From the NCBI GenBank assembly GCA_026873275.1, contig JANTUC010000008.1:1178001-1242000 (forward strand): DNA of 64,000 nt, read 5' to 3'. Position 1 is the first letter of the stretch, and each line of letters starts with the position of its first letter. The position numbers and the translations under genes are program-made. The stretch is from Pseudopithomyces maydicus (taxonomy: Eukaryota; Ascomycota; Dothideomycetes; Pleosporales; Didymosphaeriaceae). The notes beneath the pieces are model-generated. The model searched no databases and had not been told where the DNA came from. It saw only the letters and a list, made by a program, of their open reading frames with translations. Positions 9,731-19,626 of this stretch are shown in pieces.

Positions 9731-11736
9731 ATGGCCACCCCATCAGAGACCATAACGACGGTGAACGGGAGGCGGTGTACGCGCTCGCGGGCCCGAACCG
9801 CCACGTCGACCCTCATTTCAACATCCACCTCCATTGACCAAACCTCAACAACAAGTCAGGATGCGCAATCAATACAAACCAGCCCCGCCGCCGAACCGTC
9901 CCCGTCCTCCTCTTCACCGCCACCGCCACTGCCGCCACCGCCGCCGCCCACTTCCAGCGAAACGCCAGCGCCTCTTTCCGACGAAACACCATCATCTACC
10001 TCTAGCGAAACACCACCACAGTCGACTCCTTCTGAAGCAGTCTCTACGCCGATAGGTACGAGTAGCGCAGTCTCCTCAATCGTGACGCAATCGTCACCGC
10101 TCGCCGATGTTCCACCCCAGATTCCCGCAGCTGCAGTTCCAGCACCTGCGCCCGAAGTCGCGGAAACTCCGTTGGCTGAGTCGGTTGTAGCCAACCCCAC
10201 ATCAGCAATTCAAGCCACTCCAACACCAACAAGCTCTGACTTAATTTCTACAGCTGCACCGCCGACAAGTTCGATTCTTGCAGAAGCACCCGTCTCGCCG
10301 TCCACAACGCCAATCGTCTCGTCTGCGGCCATCCTGCCTGGTGAACCAGCACAGTCGGTTTCGGCTGAAACCCCTTGACTGATACCCCCGTACTATCCCA
10401 GCCGACAGACACAGGTATTCCGGCCGGAGGATCCGCAGGTGTCATTTCACCAAACACAGGGACCGCGAGCGATGGCAGCGGACTCACTCTCAATCCCAAT
10501 GGTCAAACTGATGTTGCTAGCATCGCGGGCGGCGTAATAGGTGGCTTTGTAGGTCTGGCTTTGATCAGCGCCCTGCTGTTCTTTTGTTTGAGGAGACGGA
10601 AGACTGGGACCTTTGAAAGATGGCAACAACGCCTAAGTGAGAAGAGTCACAGGGAAGGAGGGGATAGTTTGTTCGCGAAAGTCCACGCAGTCCCTGAGAA
10701 GATACGAGGCATTCCGACAGCAATAGGTGTTCTGATTGCAAAGCTAAAAGGTAAAAAGTCTGGACCCGCTTCGAATCCATATCGTAAGCATACCCGCAAC
10801 ACTAGTTCAGTGTATTCCGTTGGCACGAACCGTCGCAGTCAATCCATCAGCGAGCCGCCGTCAAGGTTTCGACAGCAACTTCGGGGACTCGGTGGCCGGC
10901 TACCCAGTATCAAAAGGACTCGTACTCTGTTGCAGAAGAAACAAGATAGTCTCGTGATCGGTCAGAAATCACCATTTCCAGGTATCGTGGAGGATCCAGT
11001 TGTCCGCAATAGCAACATCGATCAAAACCCCTTTATGGATCCACTGGACCCCCCAAGAACCTTCAATTGTTAAACCCCGATCCGGCTTCTCCTCAGCCGC
11101 AGCCGCAAAAAATGAGCCTGTTGCACCGAAGCCAGCCGCAACCTCCGAAAGAGACCCACGCGATCCATTTGCATCCATATTGGACGAAATAGATGCCCAG
11201 AACGGCAGTGGTACACCAGAATGGCTTCGAGAAACTGCTCAACAGCACAAACGGACGACGAGCGCTCAAACGGCTCTACGTTCAAACCCCCTTCAACCTA
11301 TACTGCATCCGTCTATACCAACGCAGAGAATCCTTTCTTTGATCCTTCAGATGCACCTCCCGTCCCAACGCGACCACTACCACCTACTCCGTCGCGACCA
11401 GTGAATGCATACGCGCCGCTACCGCAATTCAACGCAACATCAAGTACCGTGTCGCGTATATCTAAGGATTCATTTTTCTTTGGGGAGCCTGGACCAAGCC
11501 GACCAGTAACAAACATGTATGGCAGAGGTGTACGACAGTCTGATCCTTTTGACCTTGACAGACCTGAGGTGCTCGGGTTTGGTAATGTCGGTGGGCGTAC
11601 TGTGAGAGGCAGCGTTACCAGACAGAACTCTCGCAAGCGAAGTAGCACAATTCCCAACTGGATCAATGTCAGTGAGGGACCGTACGAACCAGGAAGCACT
11701 CCCTTACGAAATCCAAGTTTCAGAAGAAAACCATAG
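9731..11736 (+). pseudogene. Ser/Thr/Pro-rich single-pass membrane protein, frame broken as given
   Basis: Three consecutive open segments clearly belong together. 9731-10378 encodes a long Ser/Thr/Pro/Ala-rich region like an O-glycosylated ectodomain. 10375-11073 encodes a transmembrane helix (SIAGGVIGGFVGLALISALLFF) followed by CLRRRK and a basic cytoplasmic tail. The tail continues in another frame at about 11055-11250 (VKPRSGFSSAAAAKNEP) and then at 11250-11736 (NAENPFFDPSDAPPVP...) to a stop at 11736. The first join could be a 44-nt intron (10358-10401, weak GTTTCG donor) or a missing base. The next needs one base fewer in C6 at 11049-11054. The last needs one base more, for example in the A3 at 11249-11251. 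The architecture resembles fungal Mid2/WSC-like wall sensors. No signal peptide is visible at the first ATG. Disruption may be a sequence error rather than a true pseudogene. Confidence 0.6.
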
Positions 11737-12276
11737 GGTGAATAACACAATTCCTCTCCTTGGGAAAACTTCACGAGGTGTACAACGGCGTTTTATTTGT
11801 AATTACTTATTTGTTGCCTGGAGAGCGGTGCAGGAAGTATTCCGTGGGATCACCGTCTGCAACGATCAGGTTAATAACCTGCTTTTGTTTTCTTCAATTT
11901 TGATGAAACTATTTTACCTTCCTTATTTTGGTACTGCATGTAGCATAGGTCGCGTCTTTTGGCTTTTAGAATACCCCGGTCACCCTGACGTTCGTTACAT
12001 GAAATGATTAAACTCTCATGCAGTCCACGTTCCATGCGTGAACCATGTAAAAATTCGGCATCCACAAATCAAATAACTGCAATCCTGTCAAGCAACTATG
12101 GTGGCCCAATTGAAGGAATGCCTGTTCTCTTTTTTTTTGAATAAAAAAAGAAGGACTCTGTATGCATCTGGTGCTCCAACTTACAGAAGCGGGATAATCT
12201 ACTACTACCTTTGTTTCATAATTTTAATCATAACAACAAATGTGAGCAATATCCATTGAATGAGCAAAAAGGAATT
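11737..12276. other. AT-rich non-coding stretch before the tRNA gene
   Basis: 3' flank of the membrane-protein gene. Poly-T and poly-A runs are near 12130-12150. No gene seen. Confidence 0.5.
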
Positions 12277-12347
12277 GGACTTGCTGGGAATCGAACCCAG
12301 GACCTTTCCCATGCTAAGGGAAAATTATACCACTAAACCACAAGCCC
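12277..12347 (-). tRNA. tRNA-Ala (AGC)
   Basis: The minus strand folds as a cloverleaf of 71 nt. The acceptor arms are GGGCTTG and CAAGTCC, with a D-arm GTTTAGTGGT. A six-pair anticodon stem (TTTCCC/GGGAAA) encloses the loop TTAGCAT, so the anticodon is AGC. The T-arm is CTGGG-TTCGATT-CCCAG. There is no intron. A T5 run immediately downstream (12266-12270 on the minus strand) is a Pol III terminator. It sits at the start of the AT-rich island. Confidence 0.88.
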
Positions 12348-14537
12348 TTTTCAGATCTCATGATGAAAAGTTGGCTATTATTCTATACATTCAGTGATCA
12401 ATACTATAACACATCAAAGGAAGATAGCACCGAGTATTCAACGAGAAGAGTGATAAGTGTGCTCGATATAGTGTGAAGAGTATTCGCGGTTCGGGCATTT
12501 TCTATTTTAGGTAAGCGCGAAAAGATTGACACTTCTGCAACGTTTTTCTACACCACTTGGACAGTGCTCCCTATCAAAGTTTGCACTGAATCAGTAACAT
12601 GTGCGAATACCAAAACTCCATGACTCAACATGCGTGATAGTACCTATCCCATCATTACAGTTCCGTTAAGTAGACACATAAGTATGCATAGTACTCACAG
12701 TATGGCACGGGCCTGTCAAACCCTGGTTGAGCGATGTTCGCCGATCGTAGGATTCACCCAGTGCGCTACCCAAACCAATGATTTTGTCAGGATATATGGC
12801 TAAGTATCTACAGTAATTTTTCGCCGAGAACAATGGGTGCAAGGAGTAAGTAAGCGGGGACATCGCGTTTACACATACTTTTGTGATGTCTTGAATTTGC
12901 AGCAAGCTTTCTATTCGGTATCATGGAATCTTTCGACTTCCTAGTATAACAACGATGGAGAGGATGATGAACCTCGTATACAATATTGACATATCATGAT
13001 GTGATATTCAGCAGGAAAAGTTTCATCTCCGAGATTAACGTTGTTCCTGCTTATACCAAAGATTTTACGGCCGGATACTGGGGTCTTCTTCCGTACTTGA
13101 GAGGCAGCATCTACATCATATCAATCAACGCTTCTGTGCCTGCTCAGATGGAACTTGCTATTTTATGTTAGATTGTATGTTTGGTACCAATTTCCACCGC
13201 AAAATTGGCAAGAGAAATCACCAACATTGCACCTTTCCCTAGCATGATTACGGTGAACCATGCTCTTGCACTTGGCGAGATCTCTGTCAATGCTTCTGAA
13301 TATGTAAGTGACCATAATTTTTGTTGAGGAATGAATCGAATCCACAGTATCAACATTTTTGGAGACCGCCCTAACTTACACTACATCGCTATTGCCACCA
13401 TCATACCAAAAAATGCTTGGTGGAATCACTGCAACCAGCTTACGTTGTACGGTACCCACGAGACATGCGCCATCAATATATTTGTGCTACCATTCCAGGT
13501 TTGTGATCATTTGGTCTCTACTTTGTATGCCATTTTAAAAGCAGCCGATATAATGAAGGCAAAATGACCTAAGCATATTGTCCGTCAAGACTTCTATTCT
13601 ACTTGTTTGCTTGGACCATGAATGTAGTGTTGTGATTTATTTATTCAAAACATTAGAATCGTAAATAGCAACTTATTCCCTCAATCAGATGCCGCAGATC
13701 GTTTTAGAAAGCGCAAGAAAAGGAATAGATACACTCAAATTCTTGCTCGGTGAATGTATTTCATCGGTCTGACATAACGATGACCACGTAAGTATTTAGA
13801 TTAAAATAGCAATTCATGCATTCTCTATTGGCGTATTTCGTCGATTGTATTTTGGCAATTGTAATTGTTTTCTTCAGGAATCCTGTTCTATAGAATGGGA
13901 ACTGAAGAGCGATACACATAAAGCAGTCCATTGTTATTAGATATAATTATCTTGAATCTCGGAATAAAAACATGGCGGCAAATTTCATGAAAGGTTTCAT
14001 TGTTCGAATTTCTAGAAGTAAGTGAAATTGCAAGTACATCCTAAGGTCAAACTTCATAACATCCGTCTAACTTTTATATTTATCGCCGTCAGGTGGAACT
14101 CATCCCATGGTTGGGGACATAATTGGAGAGGTCGTGGGCTTGATAGATATTACATGCTTCAAGAGATCATCAAACGAGGACGAATAGTCTGCCCAAAGTG
14201 AGTCAACTTGGATAAATGATTTCCTCATGAGGGATTTTGGGCAATGTATATATCTCCATGACGATAATTGAACGACTGGAAATATTCAAGGAACCATGGC
14301 TAGACAAGGATACGACCCCAAAGTCAAGCCATGAGAATTTAGTTAGACGTTTATGTTGTCGGTCTATATAGAGAAAGAGCTGGTTATATAAAGGAGCAAA
14401 AGGCTACATGTGACACTGCTGTGGCTACGGGGGTTGGGATGTGCCAAAACCCATTCGAAATTGCAACCTCCATGCATCATGTACATGAATGGGCATGGTA
14501 CTATCAATGTAATTCTGCTTTTCAATGACCTGTTGTA
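12348..14537. other. AT-rich gene-poor island
   Basis: About 2.2 kb with much higher AT content than its neighbours. Open frames are short on both strands. Fragments between 12986 and 13567 read like protein in patches, but stops and frame changes prevent a gene model. It could be an old, mutated mobile element or gene remnant (repeat-induced point mutation would give such AT enrichment), or simply a divergent intergenic region. No terminal repeats were found. Confidence 0.55.
13972..14187 (+). CDS. Possible tiny two-exon ORF in the AT-rich island
   Basis: ATG at 13972. Exon 13972-14017 ends at a strong GTAAGT donor; a 75-nt intron has a CTAAC branch-like site and a GTCAG acceptor at 14092. 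Exon 14093-14187 ends in TAG. Phase is kept and the product would be 46 residues, containing SGTHPMVGDIIGEVVGLID. It is not recognised and could be the last part of a decayed gene. Confidence 0.22.
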
Positions 14538-15988
14538 TCACCATTCTCGTATTTCACCACCTGGCCCAATGAATCCAGGGACGGACCAGGCTTTGGCACC
14601 TCTGCTTTCTCTCCTTACCCATTCTTCATCAACCTCGATACCCAATCCAGGACCCTGCATAAGCTCAATGTACCCATCATTCACTTTCCACACTTCTGGA
14701 TTCTTAATATAGCTTGTCAAGTCTTGGCTACCTGCGTTGTAATGAATGCCTAGACTCATCTCCTGGATCGCGAAGTTTGCAACGTTGGCATCAACCTGAA
14801 TGCATGCAGCAAGTGCAATTGGTCCCAATGGGGAATGAGGTGCGAGCGCTGATTGTTTCAAACGTTAGTAATGGTTACTATCACCTGTTCGCGTCGTGTT
14901 CCATAGACTCACCTACGTCATAGGCTTCACACATGGCTGCAATACGTTTCAGCTCGGAGATTCCACCTACGTGACTAATGTCCGGTTGCATAATATCCAC
15001 GCAATGTGCTTCAAGGAAAGGCCGAACATCCTGCATAGCAGTGTAAGTGAGGATATGCAGTTTGGGGTACAAAACGCACCCAACGCGAGTGCAAGCGTTC
15101 GCCTAGAGCAATCGGAATACTAGTATGATGTGAGAGCTCCTGAATACCACCTATATGCTCTGAAAGTAGTGGCTCTTCAATGAACAACGGGTGGTATGGC
15201 TCGAGCATTGCTGCAAGTTGCTTCGCCATCGGCTTATGGATCCGGCCATGAAAATCCATTCCTGCATCCATTTCCAGCATCTTGACAGTCTTGAGTCTTT
15301 CAACACTCGAATTCAAAGCTGCTGGAGAGTCAAGCCAAGCAAGGTCTTCTGTTGCATTCATTTTGACAGCCTTGAACCCCTGGTCTTTTCGAGCAAGAGC
15401 TTGGGCCTCCACATCAGAAGGTCTATCGCCACCTATCCAAGCGTAAACCTTTAGCTTCGAGCGTAATTTCCCACCTAGTAGTTGATATATTGGAACATTT
15501 AATTTGCGGGCTTTAAGATCCCATAGTGCTATGTCGAGACCCGCGAGGGCGCTCATGAATACGGGTCCACCACGGTAGAACTGAACCAATGTGTTAGAAG
15601 TCGGTGGACGCCATCAAACTGGAAGATGCACTTAATGTGGCGCTTTCAATGACCAAGGGGGATTCTTCTCATTCAGTAGAAGCGATATCCACATGGCAAT
15701 GGGTAGTTGCTTACACTCGTTCGCCAGGACATTTGCCAGATGTGCTCGATGTCACTGAAAGCATTGTCAGTATTCCAGTATTATATAGTCGGTAAGCATC
15801 ATTGGTAATTACTCTGCTTCAGACCCTACATATCGCTCAATCCAGGCATCGAGACAACCCTCTACTGCTTGTGTGTGTCCTTCTAGTGATGCCTCGCCCC
15901 AACCGAAATTACCCGCATCGTCGGTGATCTTCACAAACAGCCATCTGGGGGGTACACGAAAATATTCAATGCTTGTTATTTTTCCCAT
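14538..15988 (-). CDS. Galactonate dehydratase-like enzyme (mandelate racemase/enolase superfamily)
   Basis: Predicted to remove water from a sugar acid, most likely galactonate, giving a 2-keto-3-deoxy acid. Five exons (15988-15813, 15754-15715, 15580-15080, 15030-14913, 14848-14538) keep phase across four GT-AG introns of 49-134 nt and give 381 residues, the normal length. The N-terminus MGKITSIEYFRVPPRWLFVK and GNFGWGEASLEGH match this group. FYRGGPVFMSALAGLDIALWD follows near 75. The barrel shows VKMNATEDL (catalytic Lys region), DAGMDFHGR and FIEEPL (metal ligands), GERL and DISHVGGI, then APHSPLGPIALAACIQ and a C-terminal PGGEIREW. It differs from the fungal L-galactonate dehydratase GaaB type. 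It shares a 400-bp promoter with a divergent aldolase, which supports a common pathway. Substrate is inferred. Confidence 0.9.
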
Positions 15989-16173
15989 GGTTCTATTTTT
16001 GTATCGTGGCAGGTATGCTGACCTCGGAGGAATCTTAAGGACAGTAGAGTGAATTATTCGACATAGGGTGACCAGTCAAATACATGCTTCTAGGAAGACG
16101 TGATATGCAAGCATCGCAGTGAGTCAGACACACTCCTGAAGTGTATTCCTGCTTCTTCCGAGGTTGGACAGAC

Positions 16174-16187
16174 GCGGGGTGGCGGGG
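16174..16187 (+). promoter_or_regulatory. Paired CreA/Mig1-type sites (GCGGGG)
   Basis: GCGGGG occurs at 16174-16179 and 16182-16187, in the same orientation, within the shared promoter of the dehydratase and aldolase genes. Both match the SYGGRG consensus of the fungal carbon catabolite repressor CreA. Paired sites are the arrangement usually needed for function. Binding is inferred. Confidence 0.45.
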
Positions 16188-16234
16188 TATTCATCTGACA
16201 ATAGAACATAGATAGTCCCCACTTAGCACATCCA

Positions 16235-16257
16235 CTTCGGACTAATTGTACCCGAAG
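16235..16257. promoter_or_regulatory. CGG-N11-CCG inverted site in the divergent promoter
   Basis: CTTCGG (16235-16240) and CCGAAG (16252-16257) are exact inverted repeats, so CGG and CCG are 11 bp apart. That is the spacing bound by Gal4-type Zn2Cys6 dimers. It lies 131 bp before the aldolase ATG and about 250 bp from the dehydratase ATG. The regulator is unknown. Confidence 0.45.
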
Positions 16258-16388
16258 AGAATGAACACTTTAACTCACGTCGGTTGAGAGAAGTGGACAA
16301 CACCTACTTCGATAGCAATATTCCCAACAGAAGCGAACTAACGCTGCTCTTTACTACGCACCGCAACGCATAGGAAAAACGAGCAATT

Positions 16389-17434
16389 ATGACTTCATCT
16401 TCTTCTCCTCCTCCTCCAGGCGTTTTCGTCCCAGTCCCAACCTTTTTCAAGCCAGCATCCGAATCAAAGGCACTGCAAGCTGAGCTCGACATTGAGACCC
16501 AAGTCAAGCACAGTGTACATCTCGCAAAGAATGGTGTCCGTGGCCTGGTTCTTCTTGGATCGACAGGCGAGGCAATTCACCTCTCACGACAGGAGCGCTT
16601 CGACCTGGTATCTGGTGTCCGAAAAGGGCTAACGGATGCCGGGTTTCCAGAATATCCAATCATGGCTGGAGTTTTAATCAATCATCTAGAAGAAGTCCTA
16701 GAGTGGATAGAGGATTTCAAGAAGGCAGGTGCACAGTGGGGGTTGGTCCTTGCGCCGGGATACTTCGGCGCTGAGGCGAGCCAGGAGAACCTCAAAAAGT
16801 GGTACACGGTTGTTGCCGACCAATCACCGCTTCCAATTTTAATGTAAGTTCCCCAAGGTACTTTCTGGGTCCAAGAACTGACTTCCAAAGCTACAACTAC
16901 CCAGGCGTAACGAATGGCGTTACTGTTCTGCCAGATACGTACCGAGCTCTCGCCCAACACTCGAATATTGTAGGATGCAAGATGTCTCATGGAAACGTGT
17001 CAATACATGTCCAAGTTTCCACCGATCCCGAAATTGACCACAATAATTTCAGAGTGTACAGCGGTTTTGGTGCGCAGCTAGGTCCGATTGTTATCTTCGA
17101 TGCCGCAGGCGTTATTGACGCACTTGCTGGTATCTACCCTCGAACAGTGTCCAAGTTGTTCAAGCTTGCAGAAAAGCGACCTCTTGACGACAGCACGCTT
17201 AGACAATTGAAGGAGCTGCAGTATGTTGTTTCGGCAGCGGAAGATTACATTGGTGCGACAGGCGTAATTGGCATTAAGGAAGCTGTTACACGAGTTCTCG
17301 GTCTCGGAACATACGAGGGCGGACGCCTGCCGATCAAAGGCAAGACTCCGGAAGGAACGTGGGAAAAGTGGGATAAGAAGATTCTAGGTCGTGTGCAGAA
17401 GTTGGAGGATTCGATCACTGAAGATGAAATCTGA
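16389..17434 (+). CDS. Dihydrodipicolinate synthase-family aldolase
   Basis: Class I aldolase of the DHDPS/N-acetylneuraminate lyase family. Fungal members of this type usually cleave 2-keto-3-deoxy sugar acids, not lysine precursors, because fungi make lysine by the aminoadipate route. Two exons, 16389-16843 and 16891-17434, joined by a 47-nt intron in phase 2, give 332 residues. Family motifs are the GSTGEA phosphate/carboxylate loop near residue 56, the YNYPG tyrosine near 153 and IVGCKMSHGN with the Schiff-base lysine near 180. YSGFGAQL follows near 210 and the helical C-terminus is intact. The upstream sequence holds CreA-type and CGG-N11-CCG motifs shared with the divergent galactonate-dehydratase-like gene. 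A dehydratase plus 2-keto-3-deoxy acid aldolase is a complete catabolic pair; this link is inferred from order and family. Confidence 0.9.
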
Positions 17435-18276
17435 TGGGGCCAATTGTACGACTAGCGTGCAATAAGTGGAAACTACGACTCGTCCTTTGCCATGTGTCTT
17501 GCCCCAGAAGTCTCTATTCACCGCAAATGAAGCAGCAACAGCAGTGTGGGAAGAGAGCGATCTACCGAACTGATAGTTTTTAGCGACAATTTAGGAAGTA
17601 ATTTCGACCTCTGCAATTCCGGGATCAGGGCCCGAAGGTGCCTTGTCCCCGAACATTGTTACTACCGACCGCCGCTTGGTCTGTGGACATTAGTTAGGCA
17701 ACTCTATTGTATTTTGGAATAGTTTATGAATTGTCATCACTGGATAACAAACAATGCGACATCGGCTGCAGGCAGTTACATCACAGTGCTGTCGGTATCT
17801 TTCGGTCTTGCCACCTCGTCATGCAGAGCCCTAGTGATCTTCACGCTTGGCGTGGTGTAGCTGAAGCCACAGGCGCCTTTTTGCCTCCACTGTGCCGTTC
17901 CCTACCCTGCCCAACCCTGGACAATAAGACGTCTCACTGCCCTTATTCCAGCTCCCGAGTGAACCATTGCCCATCTTCCGTAACTTCGGCTTCGGGAGGT
18001 ATCCGATTGACCAGTATGAAGAGATTGCTTCTTGCATCGGATGGTAGAGGTGGGGACCAGGCAGAAAGAAAAACCTGAGGAATAAGCGCGTTATATCAAT
18101 AGCGGCATACAGCTACTAGCCATAGCAAAATTCAAGGCCTTAAAGCTTACCTTACCCCGAACTTGCAATAATAGAGTGGTATGTCACCATCCTGGATTGG
18201 AAAGTAACTCCTTAGCACCTACCTCCTTTCTTCAGCACTGGTGAACTAAGCGAAGTGGGAAGGGTGTCAAAAAAAT
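17435..18276. other. Intergenic between aldolase and hydrolase genes
   Basis: No gene seen. CTCCCGA (17952-17958) and TCGGGAG (17992-17998) form a 7-bp inverted repeat, and CCG-N6-CGG lies within it (17978-17989). These could be regulatory for the hydrolase but are weak on their own. Confidence 0.45.
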
Positions 18277-19360
18277 ATGGCTGAATGTATTTCTGGCCCA
18301 AATCGATTCGACAGCTTCGATATCTATCGAACGTTCTATAAAAAGATCAGATGCCACGAAATCGAAGTCGGAATTTTAATACCTCGGGGTCTGAAACCTG
18401 GACTGCATCCGGTATTCTTGAAATTCCATGGAGGAGGCTGCGTAAGTCACATGGCTCGAAGTCATCCTGAATGCTCACCAAAATCGTCTTCCGACAGGTT
18501 TCAGGCACATGGTCCTATCCCGACTGGTTTGCTAACTGGCTCATTCCACTCGTCCATCGAAACGATGCCATAATTGTGTCCCCTAATTATCGTTTAATTC
18601 CTGAACATAATGGTGACGATATCCAGGAGGATCTCGCGGATTTTTGGGCCTGGTATGTACGCTTCGATCTCTGCTTCACTGTGATCCCGAGGCTGTACAT
18701 AAATCATGTGTACTTATCCCCAGTGTGAGCAGGTTTGCAAATGGCGGCGTTACCGAATATCTCCGTTCTCACAATCTTGAATTCAAGTTGGACTATACCC
18801 GAGTTTTGGCCGCCGGCGACTCTGCAGGTGGTTACCTTGCCATCCATTCCGGCCTCACGCAACCAGTCGGCACCATTAGAACAATTCTTGGCTGCTACCC
18901 TATGACGAACTACTTGCGGCGTAAGCAGCAACACTTCTTCATGGGTGAAGTTTCTCCACCAGAATCAATCATTGACGAGCACGTGGATCGAATCAGACCC
19001 GGTACCATCATATCTGGTGCGCCACCTCGCCCTCGAAACCGTATATCTTATGCACTGTCCGCGTACGGGCGATACAACGAGTTCTTCGGCACTGGAGAAC
19101 ATCTATGGCCCATTTTTCTCCTCCCATCTGTTAAACAGCTCCCACCCACGATCTTAATCCATGGCGACGAGGACACAGCGGTCAGCATTGACGACTCACG
19201 AAAATTTGTCAAGATGGCTAAAGAAGTGTTGGGTGAAAAGGCGAACGTGAGGTTAGTGGAGAGGAAGGGTGAAGACCACGGTTTCGATATGAATGCTACC
19301 GAGGAGGAACAGTGGGTGAAAGATGTGACAAGGTGGATCGAGATGGCATGGATGGGGTAA
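18277..19360 (+). CDS. Alpha/beta hydrolase (HSL-like, fold 3)
   Basis: Serine hydrolase of the hormone-sensitive-lipase-like group, acting on esters or lactones. Exon 1 is 18277-18441, exon 2 is 18498-18652, and exon 3 ends at 19360. Two acceptors 9 nt apart (after 18723 or 18732) both keep frame, giving 318 or 315 residues. The second restores the Trp codon expected at that join. Catalytic features are the HGGG oxyanion motif near residue 52, GDSAGGYLA with the nucleophilic serine near 140, the Asp in HGDEDTAV near 263 and the His in EDHGFD near 297. There is no signal peptide, so it is probably cytosolic. Its position just after the aldolase raises the possibility that it is a sugar-acid lactonase of the same pathway, but an unrelated esterase is equally possible. 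Confidence 0.85.
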
Positions 19361-19626
19361 TCGATTGCAGAGAGAGGTACTGGAGAATGCGTAAGCCATT
19401 TGTTAGCAGCATGAAACAGATGTGCCCAACGATGCAGACAAAAGTGAAATGCATTAATTTTTCGCTTTCCCCCGAAGTCAATACTTCACTTAAGCTATAC
19501 ATGTGCGAGATCGATTTGGGCCAGGCGTCATGCTTGATAGATGGGATACCTGCATACATGCTCAACATCGTTTCCATTACAATGTTAGCGGGATATCATG
19601 ACCGAGTCCTTTTGTTTCATTATCAT

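Noticed and set aside
12986..13567. Possible transporter remnant in the AT-rich island
   Set aside because: Some hydrophobic stretches on either strand look transporter-like, but no family motif could be confirmed and no consistent frame or intron set was found.
14410..14712. 100-codon plus-strand frame
   Set aside because: Overlaps the last exon of the dehydratase gene on the other strand and lacks any motif.
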